Source: Cerrena zonata | Lineage: Eukaryota; Basidiomycota; Agaricomycetes; Polyporales; Cerrenaceae | Length of the DNA stretch: 64,000 bases | Assembly: GCA_038087015.1 (NCBI GenBank) | Contig: JASBNA010000030.1 | Coordinates: 465,685 to 529,684, forward strand | Direction of reading: 5' to 3' | In this document: positions 24,341 to 37,248 of the stretch, piece after piece | How positions within the stretch are numbered: the stretch's first letter is position 1 | How the letters are laid out: the number at the start of each line of letters is the position of its first letter | Notes under the pieces: generated by a model | What the model was told of the DNA's origin: nothing | The model's database searches: none | The model's input: only the letters and a program-made list of their open reading frames with translations | Made by a program: the position numbers and the translations under genes

Positions 24341-26979
24341 TCAGTTACTTAAGTCCATAGGTTCTGTTACAGCTTGCTCCGCGAGGAGGTCCATAGGTTG
24401 GTCCATTGGCGAAGTTGGTGGGGAATTAGGATCCTCAACGGTCATTGCTACTTCAGGTGGAAGGCTCATGAAGAAAGACTTGTTATTGTGCTTGACAGAG
24501 TTCTGCAGACATATACGTCAATGTCTGATATCTTACAACATAACGATGGAGAATATCACCTTAACGTTCTCCGGCCAGTTAGGTCGAGCAGCCTCCTCCT
24601 CTTCGGATATAGCACGGCTGTATATCAGGAAGAAGGGTCCAGCATTGAGGTGCAAGCCGGTAGCATCTGTGAGAACTGTAGACTCCGGTACCTATTTTTT
24701 GGGGGTCAGAAGATGTCACCCTTCACCTCATTCTCGAGGTGCTCACCTCTGTTACTGAGTAATCAACAACTTTCCACCATTTGTCGTTCTGTTTGACATA
24801 TGAATAGACATGTGAACGACCGTATAAGCCGTCATGTACAAGGACAACACGAAGATCGTACTGTATCAACTGTGGTCAGCTACAGTCATAGTCCGAACAT
24901 TGAGCTCTTACTCGATAGTTCCGAAGTTCGGTACCGTCATATACATTAGCTGCCGCATCTTCCTGTTTCTTGATTTCCGCGTCGATTGCTAGTAGAAAGC
25001 GTAAGGTCAACTTAAGGATTAATAGTCAGAAGGATAGATAGATGCCGACCTTGGGTCTCTTTCTCGATCTGTATTAGCACGTCATGAAGTTTGGTGGCCA
25101 TATCCTGGATATGGATCTTACGAGCCTCCTCATCGTTATGGTCTGCAATATTCTCGTAGTAGTGGATGGAGGATCGCAAATCCCGCATAACGTCTCTCCC
25201 CTAGATATTAACAATGAGAGGTCAACGGCAAGCAATAATATCACAAAAGGATGTAGATTTACCTCGTGCCATCGTAGTTGCCCCTTCCGCTCTTTGAGTT
25301 GGTCGACCTTGGCATACAACTCACGTTGTAAATTTCGCTTGTCATTTGCAAGTTTAGAATTCTCTTGTAAGAACTGGTCCAGGTAAACGGAAGTCGGGAA
25401 CGAAAACGTCCGTCGTTCGTTTCTTAAGCCACCAGGTACCACAGTGTCTCGCAGTAATTGGAAAGCAACAACATCCGATGGTTCGAAGATGACTTGCTGT
25501 CTGCTCGGATTATCGCCGATGGGTGATAGCTCGAGAGATAGACAGGAAAGTAAGTCGTTGGCATTTGGTGTTCCGCGAACTGCAACTTTGACTACTGACA
25601 TATCCCATCGTCTGTCAAGAGGTCCTGTCGGAGGTTCTGCTTCGCTGAGGCCGTATCTAAAGTGTAATAGACTGCGCAGATGCTTGTATTACACATGTAA
25701 TATTGCAAAGTTGATCTTCACATACCGATCCTCAGGGATTTCATACCCTGCCTGCTCTTGCAAAGTCTCTTCAATTGTCCAAGCAAGCTTAGTATAGAAT
25801 TCTAGGTAGGTAGAATATGTAAAATAGCATACAGTGCGGGATATAAATTATGACTTACGATGTGCTACATCTCCAGGGTGTTGTGTCGGACTTTCCCAAT
25901 GGATAGTGTCGAAGGCACTCATAGCTTCATCAATGCTAAGCTCCGTTGTTCGTGCTAAATCCATGTAGACAAAGGTTTCAAGGACCGTCCACACGACGTG
26001 AGCTGTTAACAAGGGATATGTACAGGTGAGTCAATAACAATAGCGCAAAACCGCAAGACTAACCATTGCCCTCTGTTGGAGGTGTAATTATAATTTCGTC
26101 CTCGCCTGTGTCATCTGTTATTGGTGGCGATGGTCTGTATTGACTTATTCGGTGTTTGATCTGTGGCACAAAAAAGAGACTATGTGCGACAAGGGCAGCA
26201 CAGACTTTGCTACCTTGAGTTGGCCTTAAAGCCACCGGGACTAATAGAAAAACATAAGATGCAGAATAGGCTTTATCAGTATATGCAAGAGAACGAACCA
26301 CTCGCCGTTCCGTACTCGTTGTTCCAGCGGAAGTTCATCGTAGGTATCTGGAGCTACTCCAGTTGTCATTAGACTTGCTTCAAGAGCTCGTTTCATGTCA
26401 TCATCTTGGTTGTCGTATGCGGGTGGTCCAATAGCTGTCTGACAGTGCGTGAATGAATACTATGCGATAGAAAGGAAATAATAGTAAATACGTTGGAGGA
26501 GACCATGGCCCAGTTAGGGTCAGGTGCTCTGTTACTAGGACCGAAGGTTGGTGTAGACTCGTTCAGGGAGGCCTGGAGTGCTTGGGAAAGCTGCTCATCG
26601 TGTTCTCCCGTTAAATCAATGATTGCCTCCTTTTCCGGTTTCGAAGCTTTAACGAATAGTTTGAGGATAATATTAGCAACGATTATAGCTATAGAGGACG
26701 TACGGGGAGGTGTTCTTGGTCCTGTTGTTTTATTATCGTCTTGGCCAAATGTTGGAGGCAGAGTACCGTATGAAGGTGTCGCATCCATCCCAGTATCGCC
26801 TCAAGTAGGGCAGCTGCGGCCTTCTGGATATCACCCCAGTTCCGTCTCAGAACAGTCAACGCCACATCATAATGTATGTCAGAACCCATCACTGATAACA
26901 GCATCTCCACTTCCTCCTGCTCCTTCGCAGTCGGAGGCGATTGACTATATGACTTCAAGGGAGTAGTTGCTTCAGTCAT
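24341..26979 (-). CDS. USP25/28-like ubiquitin carboxyl-terminal hydrolase, divergent active site
   Basis: N-terminal UBA-like part (VEMLLSVMGSDIHYDVALTV), then two ubiquitin-interacting motifs: DEQLSQALQASLNE and DMKRALEASLMTTG. The family linker TFGPSNRAPDPNWAMVSSNV lies between them. The catalytic region starts at PVALRPTQGSKVCAALVAHS, where the usual GNTC box is replaced by GSKVC. The His box is YDLRVVLVHDG...SHVYSYVKQNDKWWKVVD, like USP28 LHAVLVHEG...GHYWAYI but with SH for GH. Two further exons give ATGLHLNAGPFFLIYSRA and an acidic, Pro-rich tail ending EPMDLSN, with the stop at 24341. It may cut ubiquitin weakly or only bind it. One junction, near 26300, does not join with a GT-AG intron: a GC donor or an indel would be needed. 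Confidence 0.72.
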
Positions 26980-27466
26980 CGTGACGAGGCTGTTTACCCC
27001 TACTATTGTTAATGTTGCGTTTGTGCCTGTCACCTTCGCCGCGTATATTGACTTGAAGGAGGGTGATGGCAAAAGTAATGATGCAAGTAGTATACTATTC
27101 GAGTACTGGTGCAAGATCTACCGGCGCTAGTATCGCCGATCTAGATCTTGTGTGGCTCATCGACACGAAAAAGTGAATGAGCCTGGTCCTAGAATGACGC
27201 GCTTCAATACAAATCGTCCATTGTTTCTCTTCGTTCTCACTAAAAGATTCTGATTTATATACGTGCAGCCAAACCCACCACAGTATGACGATATATAATG
27301 AGACTTTCTGAGTCGCGAGGTACTAGTTAATTAACATACCACACCGGTAGTAAATGAGTATCTACACATTCAAGGAGCGGTTTCAAACTAGGTACAATAT
27401 AAGTAAAATAACGTTAGACTAGTTAAGGAGAGTATTTATCACAGTCTTCAAACTCGAGACCATAAT
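26980..27466. other. Intergenic
   Basis: Upstream of the ubiquitin hydrolase and downstream of the carboxylesterase stop. No gene or clear site seen. Confidence 0.4.
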
Positions 27467-29749
27467 TTACTGCGCAGTCTTGTCACTGACACTATCCCAG
27501 AAGCTGCATCGACTCAAGAGACCATCGTCCGTCTTGAAAGTCTTCACATCAGGAGCACCAGCATCGGTCCTGTTGAATCGCATCTCGGTATGTGTGGTTG
27601 ACCAAGGAGCCCAAGTGGGAGTAATATCGGTAGAGTTGATACGAGTGTTAGGGTTAAGGAAGCGAGCAAACTTGAGGAAGGAGCCGGCGAAGGCAACTTG
27701 GAAGTTGTCGTTGAAGTATTGACGGTATCCCATAGCGTTGGATCTATAGATTCAACGATGGCGTGAACGGCTGAGTAGTAAGTGCGGATAAGTTAAACTT
27801 ACGAAGGGAAGTAGTAGTAGAAGTCCAGAGCGTGGACACCGGGAGGAATCGAGAATTGACCCTGCGATTGGTTAGACTAGGGTTTTCATGCGTCAAAGAA
27901 AACAACCACATACTTTGTAGCCTTTGTCACCATATGCCTTCATGAGAGCGTAGGTGGGGCATTCGTAGATAGCTAGAATAAACAAACATGAGCCCGGGAC
28001 TCATGTGAAACAGCTTATTCAAGTTCCCACCTTCACCCATGATCAAAATTGCCTGGAGGTAGTTCGAACCAAGACCAGTATACTGCTGAGATGCTGCGAG
28101 AGCCTGAGCATCGCTCAAAGCGGGGAAGAGGCTCTTGACAAAGGTTTGGACGTTCAAAGTGCTAGCAAGACTGGAGTCGACGAAGTTTCCTCCTTCGAGT
28201 GTGTTGGTAACAGAATAGATTGTTTTCTAGTACGAAAATTAAGACTCGGATAGGATCGATTTGTTATATGGAGGCTTACAGTATTGAGCTTGCCGCTCTT
28301 GATTGCTAGAGAAGGACGTTGGGTAATGAAAGTGCCGTCGACAACGGGGACGAAGTTGTCCATCCCAAAGAAACTGGTGTTTGCGACTGCGACATTGACA
28401 GCTTGGAGGTCAGCAGATGCGGTCTTCCTGAGGCAGGCGAGAGTGTCAGAAGCAGAGGAACATCTATGAAAGTGAATATATATTAGCACGGGTATTAGAA
28501 ATAAACCTATTTATCGCTCACTTGGCCCCAGAGACAACTTGACTATAAAGAGACTAGAGACGAAAGTCTTAGTTCGCCGTAATTTAAAACATCGTAATAA
28601 ATCCATTCCTCACCTCGGGAACGACGTCATTATATGCGTATTGCGAAGGAAGGTAAGTGGAACTTGTGATAGCTGCGCGGAACAAAGATGGGCTTGTGGC
28701 TCCGTTATTGGCGATGAGTTGCTGGAGAACTGCGCCAGCACCTAGTATCCGGTATCAATCAGTAAACCAACATCCATATCGCTTTAACACTCAACGTACC
28801 GGCTGAGACACCCCATAGAGTGACGGCGGCAGGATCTCCACCGAATTTCCCAATCTACAGACCAAATTAAATCATCGGAGCAAGAAATTGAAGAAAGTGC
28901 AACGTACATTCTTTTGCACCCATTGCAAGGCAAATTGTTGATCGACTACACAAAGGTTAGCTTAGTCCAACTCGTACACCTTTCGTATCGCACAACGACT
29001 TACGCAAGCCAGCATTCAAAGCTCCGCCACTCTTCACCTTTTGACCAGCCAAGAAACCGAAGAGACCGAGGCGATATTGAACGACGACTACGATCACTCC
29101 ATTACCACTTTCCATGATCAAGTCGTCGCCGTTTTGAATGTCTGTGCCATCGAGACCGATGGCTCCACCCAAAGCATATCTGGTTGCGCGGTCAGTTTTG
29201 AGATATAAGAATACAACTACAGATGACACTCACCCTCCGCCATGAAGCCAAACTACAACAGGTAGCTTGGCAGTTGTATTCAATTTTCCGGGTGTGTAGA
29301 CACTATGTCATTTAATTCAAAAATTGCCCTTCAAGAACTATAGGAATGAGCTCACTTGAGGTACAAACAGTCCTCAGTGTCATCGTTGACAGTAGCGTCG
29401 GCACGCTTGTACAAGCTTGCAAATGGACTGGTGGCGGCAGAACCACCTGGAGATTGCAAGCACCGAGGTGGCTGGTATATAGCCTGTTGGACCCCGGTAG
29501 CATTTAAAGGCGGTTGAGGGGCAGCAAATCGCAAATTACCTATAAATAGTTTTGAGATTGAGTTGAGAGACGAGGAAAAAATTGCGTACCAGTAGGAGGA
29601 GCAGCGTATCTGACACCGAAGAAGTGCGTATTACCAGTTTTGACGTCGACAGTGCCTTGATACTGGGCGTAGCCCAAATCGACTACCGGTGCAGACTGGG
29701 CATAGATGACGCTGGGGAATAACAAAAGAAGTGGAGAAAGAAGGAACAT
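27467..29749 (-). CDS. Secreted type-B carboxylesterase/lipase
   Basis: Hydrolyses esters outside the cell. A signal peptide, MFLLSPLLLLFPSVIYAQ, is followed by VDLGYAQYQGTVDVKTGNTHFFGVRYAAPPTG, typical of the carboxylesterase/cholinesterase family. EDCLYLKVYTP is the conserved first-disulphide segment. The oxyanion hole is LPVVVWLHGGG, and VVVVQYRLGLFGFLAG follows. The nucleophile Ser is in TLWGVSAGAGAVLQQLI, split by an intron and having GVSAG where many relatives have GESAG. A probable catalytic His is in IPPGVHALDFYYYF. The end is LLSRCSFWDSVSDKTAQ. It is about 540 residues, the family's usual size, in many small exons. Such enzymes are common in saprotrophic basidiomycetes; the substrate cannot be told. 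Confidence 0.9.
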
Positions 29750-30895
29750 GGCAGAGAAGGGTAATGGAGATCTTGAACGTGGGGTATATCCGGTACTTAT
29801 ACAAAACACACAGCAGTCGGGTGTTACTACGAAATGCCTGTTCCTCGACCATTATGCCAAGGTTTGCGGGGATCGTTGGAGACATGATTGATCAATTAGA
29901 AAACGGGAGCGTATAAATTTTACCAGGAGTTTCCGCTATAGCGTTTTATAGCATCACACATGCCGGCGGGACCTGAAAGATTTACGCTTTGCGCGAGCGT
30001 AACGGAGCGTAACTTGCATAACGTATTTGAAATATCACGATGATGCAAATAGTCAGCACACGGACAATGATGAAGCACAGCCTGCGCTTACTCGAGTCGA
30101 GACCAGATGTAACCGTCCTGAAAAGGAAGGTAGGATACTAAATATAGAACAAAGCATCGTTTATAGTAAGCCCTTCAAGCTTTTGCTTCGAGGTGACAAC
30201 CCCCTTCTTTAGTGCTGTCACCAATGAATTAGTGCCTCATCACAAGCAAGAGAACAGGATCTAGGAGGTAGGAAAAGGTACTCATCAGTCTTGCAAGATA
30301 ATAGGCTGTGAATGTAATTCTTATATTTCTCATATGGACATCTGAGCCGGTACGGTATATTCTCATTTCATCGACAAGTATCAAATGTTGCATTCGCTCA
30401 GAATTCCAGAAGGTTCCGGTTCCGTACTTAGGTGGATTAACTTACTGACACTGCGCATGGCTATGGGGTAAGCACTAGAACCAAGACCATTGGATAGAGA
30501 CGTCATTAGGCTTCTGCTGCATGCTTATAACGGCGTCCTTGCATCCCTTACTAATCCTAAAGATTATGTGAGGGCGAGAGAAACAAGAATGCAGAGTCCG
30601 AGGCAGTAATCAGCACAGAGATAACCATTAGGATCTCGGAGCGGAAGTAATCCAAGAGCCCAAATATGGACGATTGGTCAGCAAATGGCGACCTGTTTCG
30701 TGCCTCTCTCCCTTCGCTTAGCCCCCGACAATAAGTAATACCTTTCTGAGTTCACCATCTTTCTCTTGTACTCATGCTGACCTCGGAGGTCGTCGGATAC
30801 CTGTTCGCTTCACAGGCATCGTACTTCACATTATTCTGATCACTTGCCATTATCATTTCCGATCATCAACTTGAACTTGAATACGCATCACGGGG
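29750..30895. other. Divergent intergenic region between carboxylesterase and ATG1
   Basis: About 1.15 kb between divergent starts, with no gene seen. It has an AGCGTAA motif used three times: an inverted pair TTACGCT (29982-29988) and AGCGTAA (29996-30002) that could form a stem with a 7-base loop, and a third direct copy at 30006-30012. These lie about 230-260 bases upstream of the carboxylesterase start. Confidence 0.45.
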
Positions 30896-33800
30896 ATGGC
30901 TCCGACAGCGACTGCACCGACACGGAGGACTACCAGTACACAGCCGTCGAGACCTCCCATATCGCGCAGGACTGACGATGCAGAGCTGAAGCCATATGTA
31001 ATTGTAGGGGACCTTGGTAAAGGTAGCTTCGCAACTGTTTATCGAGGGTACAACTCGGTACGAGTCATACTATAGCTCCAACTATCCGCATAAACCTTAA
31101 TGGACTGGTATAGGATACCCGTCTTGAAGTTGCAATCAAGACGGTCAACCGTAGTGGTCTGAACCAGAAACTCCTCGATAATCTGCAGGGGGAAATTGGT
31201 ATCCTCAAGCAGCTATCTCATAGACATATTACAAGACTCCTTGATCTCATTGTACGTTCTCTCGCAAGGAGATACCAACTACTATTTACTTATCCCACTG
31301 CAGTACGCGCAACAGAACATATACCTTATCCTCGAGTTCTGCTCAGGCGGTGACCTCGCGAATTACATCAAGAAGCGCGGCCGCGTGGATACCCTCGAAT
31401 ACGTTCCATCCCTAGGTGCTGCACCGCAATACTACCCTCATCCTAGGACTGGTGGGTTGGATATCACTGTCGTGCGAAGCTTCCTACGTCAACTTGGTCA
31501 GTCAATCCCTTCTTTGTTCTTTCACTCAATTCACACTTCTAGTTTAGCACGTGCTCTCAAGTTCCTGCACGTCAGGAACTTCATTCATCGCGATATCAAA
31601 CCACAGGTAAGCACATATTGATATTTTTCTAGTCTCATGTCTCACAGTACGTGTAGAATCTACTTCTAAAGCCACCGGCCCCAGATGACTTCGAACGAGG
31701 TCACCCACTTGGTGTCCCCATCCTCAAGATCGCTGACTTTGGGTTTGCTCGCAATCTTTCCCCTGCAGCACTCGCCGAGACACTCTGTGGCTCACCGTAA
31801 GTCTTGTATTATTCCATCGATACCTATTCCTCATGCCTCTTAGTCTGTATATGGCACCCGAAATTCTTCGATATGAGAAGTATGACTCGAAAGCTGACTT
31901 ATGGTCTGTCGGTGCCGTTCTGTATGAGATGGCTGTCGGGAAACCACCATACCGGGCCCAGAATCATATCGAACTCATTCAGAAGATTGACAACTCCAAA
32001 GGCGTCAAATTCCCCGATGAGGATCCTACCTATATGACTCGTCAAACAGAAGCTGGAGAAGAACCAAGGACGGTGCCTACCGATATCAAGCAACTCATTC
32101 GCAGCTTGCTAAAGAAGATGCCGGCGGAACGTATGAGTTTCGAGGAATTCTTTACCAGCGAAGCGTTGGCAAACTCGAAGTTTCCTCGACCACCTCGACC
32201 ACCTCCTCCAGAAGAGGATGATACGGGTGTGGTTGATTCAACGACGATGCCGGAACACCATAAGGTTATACCACCGGAAGTATTGGATCCGAAGGCAATG
32301 ATCCCTCAGAGTCGTTTCGACTTCAGACGGCGAGGTGTTGGAGAGGTCACTGGAGAGAAGTAATAAATTATTTTCTTTCTGATATTGATTTGTTATTCAC
32401 ATTTTTCGGTAGTGTGACTATCGACGGTGGTACCGGTGAGATCGCCACTTCACCTCGTGTGTTTAATGCTACAAGTCCCAGAACCACCTCCACGCCAAGT
32501 GATTATTCAGTAATTCCGGGCGAGACAGACGAAGATGGTCTTCTACGACGGGAATATGTCCTTGTGGATGATGGACGTGCCGTGGAGGTCAATCGTGCTG
32601 TCGATGAGATCAACGCGACCCGACGCAAACCTCTCAGAGACCGACGTTCTTTGTCTTCTCCCCTCACGGACGGTCCTGGACCTTCAAACGTAACCGAATT
32701 CCCTACTCTCGAATCTCCCGTTCGTTCTTCTCCCATCAGCTTCCCTCCAGTTCCACATTCTGCCCCTCCTATTTCTCCATCACCCTCAAGTGCAGGGTCA
32801 CGCACTGCGGGTAACCGTCTAACGTCAGCGTTGAATTTCGCTACCAAGAAGTTGTTTGGCGATAGGACATCGACATCTTATAGGCCTTCATCGCCAATCA
32901 GGCAACAGTTCACGTCTACAAGGAGTCCGGGACTAGGACTAGGGCTAGACCTGGACGGGGCTAAGGATCCACTCGAAGACGAGCTTCTGGGATTTTTGGA
33001 ACAGCTCGCACAGAAGACAGAGGTTCTAGTCACTTGGGCAGATGATATGTACGAATATATCAAGGCTATCCCCCAGAGTAAGCTCATCCATAATTATTCT
33101 CATATTTGTGTTCCAACATGTTGTACAACAGAGCCGATACCTGATCCTACTAAGTTCGTCAAGCGGCCAGGTGAACGCGATAAAGATGCTGGTAAACGGC
33201 GAAACGCGGAAATCCAAGCTGAAACCGACGCGGTGACTGCCATCGCAGTGTACATGCTCGTGATGACTTTCTGCCAAAGGGCAATTGATAGGATGAAGAA
33301 CTACCATGAACACATCAAGATGCGTGACCCGCAAGGTGATCTGAACTTATTGCCCAGTGTTGGTTTCGACGAAGGTTAGTTACGGGAATCCTTCGATTAT
33401 ATCGAGAACGTTGCTTATGCTCATGTATGGCATTTTAGCGTTAACCTTGGTTCAGGGAACAGTTCCAGAAGTCTCATCAGAATGCTGTGTTGGTTAAGAC
33501 GTGGTTGCCTGTTCAGTACTCTGGACCGCCTGCTTTCCTTGACCAGCTGGTTTATGATCGTGCTTTGCATCTGGTGAGTCCTCCTTCATTTATCTTTGTG
33601 ACCTGAATATTTACAATACTGTCCCACCCATGTAGAGTCGGGCTGCAGCGAGGAAGGAGTTGTTGAACCAAGCAGACACTCCAGATGAATGCGAGAAGCT
33701 CTATGAGCAATCTCTTTGGTGCTTGTACGCATTGCAGGACGAGCTGCTCCAAGAGGATAACCCATTTATGGATGAAGATCGTACCACAATTGCCACCTGT

Positions 33801-34035
33801 AAGTATATGTTCGGTTTCTTATTTTCGTTTATCCACATACATATTATCTCTTATAGGGATCAAACGTACGAAGCTGCGATTGATACGATGCCGAGTCCGG
33901 ATGGGAATGAATGAACGCGATCGCCTGCGGGATGCTCGCCTTGACAAGAACCTCGACGATGTCCCTCGAGATCCTCCCCCTTGGGATATGGGTCAAAACG
34001 AGAGACGTAGTTCAGAGGCACCTCGGACTTCATGA
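30896..34035 (+). CDS. ATG1: Autophagy serine/threonine kinase ATG1
   Basis: The kinase that starts autophagosome formation, working with ATG13 and ATG17. The start is [13 protein letters not shown]. The kinase domain covers roughly residues 30-330: glycine loop [14 protein letters not shown], Lys in [26 protein letters not shown], catalytic loop [13 protein letters not shown] (across an intron), [11 protein letters not shown], and [20 protein letters not shown]. After a Pro-rich linker the conserved ATG1 segment [20 protein letters not shown] appears, then a Ser/Pro-rich region. The C-terminal helical tandem MIT part, which binds ATG13, includes [20 protein letters not shown] and ends in [15 protein letters not shown]. 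Many short introns; no lesion seen. It is convergent with IKS1, with about 530 bases between the stops. Confidence 0.94.
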
Positions 34036-34567
34036 TTATGGATTTATGCCGTCTGCTTTATCTACTTAAGGGTTTTCTGTGTGTATTCTGTGAGTTTCTT
34101 TCCTTTTTCCTTTTTCTCTTCACTTTAGTTTCCATATGTACCGATCATATCTTCCTGACTACCCCCTCAATCAAGACTCGGACCTTCCATTTTTCTACTC
34201 TTCATAGGTCATTGTACACTACGCTGTAGTATTTTGCAGTTGCCGAACTGGATATCGATATTGTCATTGTACTTGCATTGTATACCACGTTATATACATA
34301 CGTTTTCTGCATCTCGCCGTCGTGCTCGAGGTAACATATCTCGGAGCTATCCAAGGAACTTGTGGTAGGTTTAGTTAATAACACATAGTGATATCATGCG
34401 TAGACCTGGTATCGATAATGAAATACAATATAGTAAGTAGTAGTGATGTCATGGTCGTGCTAATCGTCCAGAGCTATTATGTGTTAAACTAAATGTCCGC
34501 ATACAACATCGTCACGAGAAGAAATAGATCGACTTCCATCCTTCAAGCTTGATCATTCCAACCTCCG
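34036..34567. other. Convergent intergenic region, ATG1 / IKS1 3' ends
   Basis: Only 3' ends face this stretch. No gene or clear terminator signal was identified beyond A/T-rich sequence. Confidence 0.4.
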
Positions 34568-37248
34568 TCAACAAAGAAACGGCAGTATGACCATGTGGAC
34601 CGCTCCAAGCAGCAGTGTAACCTGAAGACTATCAAACCAAGTGTCGATGATAGCCAGCCCCAAAACCAAGGTTTTGAGAAGCAAAGAGCCATTGTTACCG
34701 CATACTTGGTAAAGGGAAAGCACCTACGAAGTATATACTTAGGTCTACCAGAGTGCTGGAGACTCATGGTTGCGATGGGACGTACCTTTGCGATGAGAAC
34801 TACCGACTTGAGTGTTCGTGTCAGTATTACGCGGGGTACCCGGAGATTATTTTGTCTCTCTCCAAGCCATAGTGCACCAGATCTAGAAGCGGCCGGAGTG
34901 TTTGTGCTGTCCGATTGCTGAGGAAGTGCTTCCTCCTTGATGAAAGCAGCCGGGCCTGCTTCATTCGCGTCTTCGTAGTCACTTACGCTGCTACGTTCAT
35001 GTTCGGTATCTTCCATAGGAGGTGGTGGTGAACGTGGTATGAGAGATGTCTGCACCTCCCGAAGACCTGAAGTTGACGATAGCGGATCCAGCTAATTCCA
35101 TCACATAATTCAATATGAAAAGTGGAGGATTAGATTGGTAAGACTAACCTGTCCTTCACGAATTGCAAACAACACACGCTCAGCAGATGGACGAGAAGAA
35201 GGTACGATATGCAACAGTCTCTCAAGCAAGATGAGGAAGGACTGGGGCATACGACGAGATTCGAATGTTGATCTGACCGAAGGGGTCGTTCTGAACCTGT
35301 ACGTAGAACCATATATAGATTAGGATATAGAGCACACATGAAACGAACTTAGATCTCTTACCCTGTAAACGCACGGACTTCCTGTTCCAGGCGGTCCGCT
35401 ATCTCCTTTCCATCCCTCTTGGAATCATGCTCAACATTGTCGGACGCAAAGGTGTATGGTAAGCGAAGGAAAAGAAGTTTGTGCAATATCATTCCAAGGG
35501 ACCATATATCAGCTTTGGAGTCGACTTCCTTACACACTCCTGTGGAAGGGCAAGGTAGAGATTCAGGGGATGTATACTCCAGACTAGATGGGATAATGAG
35601 TCTAAGTGACACACGCTCGATCTGAATGCAAGAAACTTACGTTCCAGTATTTCCGGATCTTGTTCGTTGATTCAACATGTCTTGGGAGGTACCGAAATCA
35701 GATAACATAGCCCTCGGTCTATTCAAAAAAGTTGGTTAACTCTCTTGGAGGTTACAGAAATGGCTTACATCAGTTTTCCTTCGTCCCAAGTGAGAGTACG
35801 TTTCCCGGTTTGAGGTCCAAGTGCAGGATAGCTTTGTCGTGCTTTTGAGGTGGTTAGATTCGACCGACTTTGCAGACACGAGTCAGATGCTTTACCAAAA
35901 ACGCCAATCCAGACACAACATCAGAGAACAGACCCTTGACTTCTTCTGCACTTAGAAGATGCACAGCCGTCCAGTTTGTCTTACCACTTCGTGCACCATT
36001 TTGACCAGCAGCTATGCTCATCTCAAGCTCCTTTTTCATGCGTTCTCGCTCTGCTGGCGGGGCACGCTGCATCGCTCGGAAGGCGCGAATACGAGCACTG
36101 CGTGAATGTAAAGAGGGCGAATTCGTATCGTTAGTTGTTGTCGAATTTTCTTCAGGACTTTTGGACGCGTAGGAGCCACCGGGGGTGTGGAAATGGGCGA
36201 GATAATTCGGTGACGGACGGCCAAGACGAACGTCAATGAAGTCATCGAGACTTCCACCTTCCGCCCATTGCATCAAAACACTGAAAATAATATTAAGAAT
36301 GCCAAAAAGGAAGAAAACGAGGAGGACTCTAACTGTAGCGTTGGCACTGTTGGTCCGAATGCTGAAAACTGACAGGTCTCAAGCCAAGCGTGATGATAAG
36401 TGATGATGTTAGGATGGTGCAATTTCTCCAATAAACGGACCTGAATCCACAAACATGTCAGACGGACTTTATCGATGAAGCTTCGATCGTATGCTCACTT
36501 CACGGAGAATCTGAATGAGGTACGTGTGTGATTTTCCGACAGCGATCTTTTTAACAGCGAAATGTCCTGAAGTCACAGTTAATCGTAGACCACATCAGAA
36601 AGCGAATAGCGCTACCTAACGGATTGCCGTCCAAGACGTGCTATATGAATAGTGGGACTAGTGTTTATACTCTCACGGAGTACGACGGCCTACCTGACAC
36701 AGATATACCGTTCCATTGGCACCCATACCTAGTCTACACTCCTCTTGGAAGAACGCTTTGAAGTATCCCTCAGCCATTGTACCTGCACGGAAAGTATCGC
36801 TGCTATCATGCTGTTCACTGGAAACCTCGGGCTCGTTCAACTCGGGAGGTTCACTGGCAACACTAGGTGTACGTGATTCATGCGGAGTCGAATGTATAGA
36901 TGCTGTTTCGTTTGCAACTTGAAGGAGCTGAAAGTAGTTTGGAGCCCTAGAAGAGATGTCCTCATCCAAATCGTCATTATAGTCATTATCATTTGCATCA
37001 ACATCGCTCTCTCCGCCTGCAGTCCGAAGGTGACGATGACAGTATGGGCAAATATCATTCGTCAGATTCCTCCTCACGACTGATGTAGCCTTCGGGGAGG
37101 ATTGCCGCACGGAGAGCGCATGCGAAGTTGCATTATAGAGTACGACCTGGCTAGAGGCATGAAGAATGGGTCGCCACTCTGTCAGAGCAAGTGTGTGTCT
37201 GTGAGGGGACTCGGAACCCTCAGCCATGTCATTGTTCACAGAAGTCAT
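34568..37248 (-). CDS. IKS1: IKS1-like serine/threonine protein kinase, with an apparent 1-base frameshift
   Basis: The N-terminal part has a small Cys motif, NDICPYCHRHLR, typical of IKS1. The kinase domain follows: LGMGANGTVYLCQ, FAVKKIAVGKSHTYLIQILR, LLEKLHHPNIITYHHAWLE, MQWAEGGSLDDFIDVRLG, then a long insert. The catalytic loop is ILHLDLKPGN, with Leu in place of the Arg of HRD. After it come SDFGTSQDM and TLEYTSPES. Right after LKPGNVL the frame breaks: GTACTCTCACTTGGG lacks one base compared with what is needed to continue as LTWDEGKLMP (35791-35797). No GT-AG intron repairs this. After the last intron (GTACGT donor) the C-terminus has two hydrophobic segments and stops at 34568. The 5' end is uncertain: 37248 is the first true ATG of the exon, and a further exon holding SVIPLD may lie near 37345. 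Confidence 0.75.
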
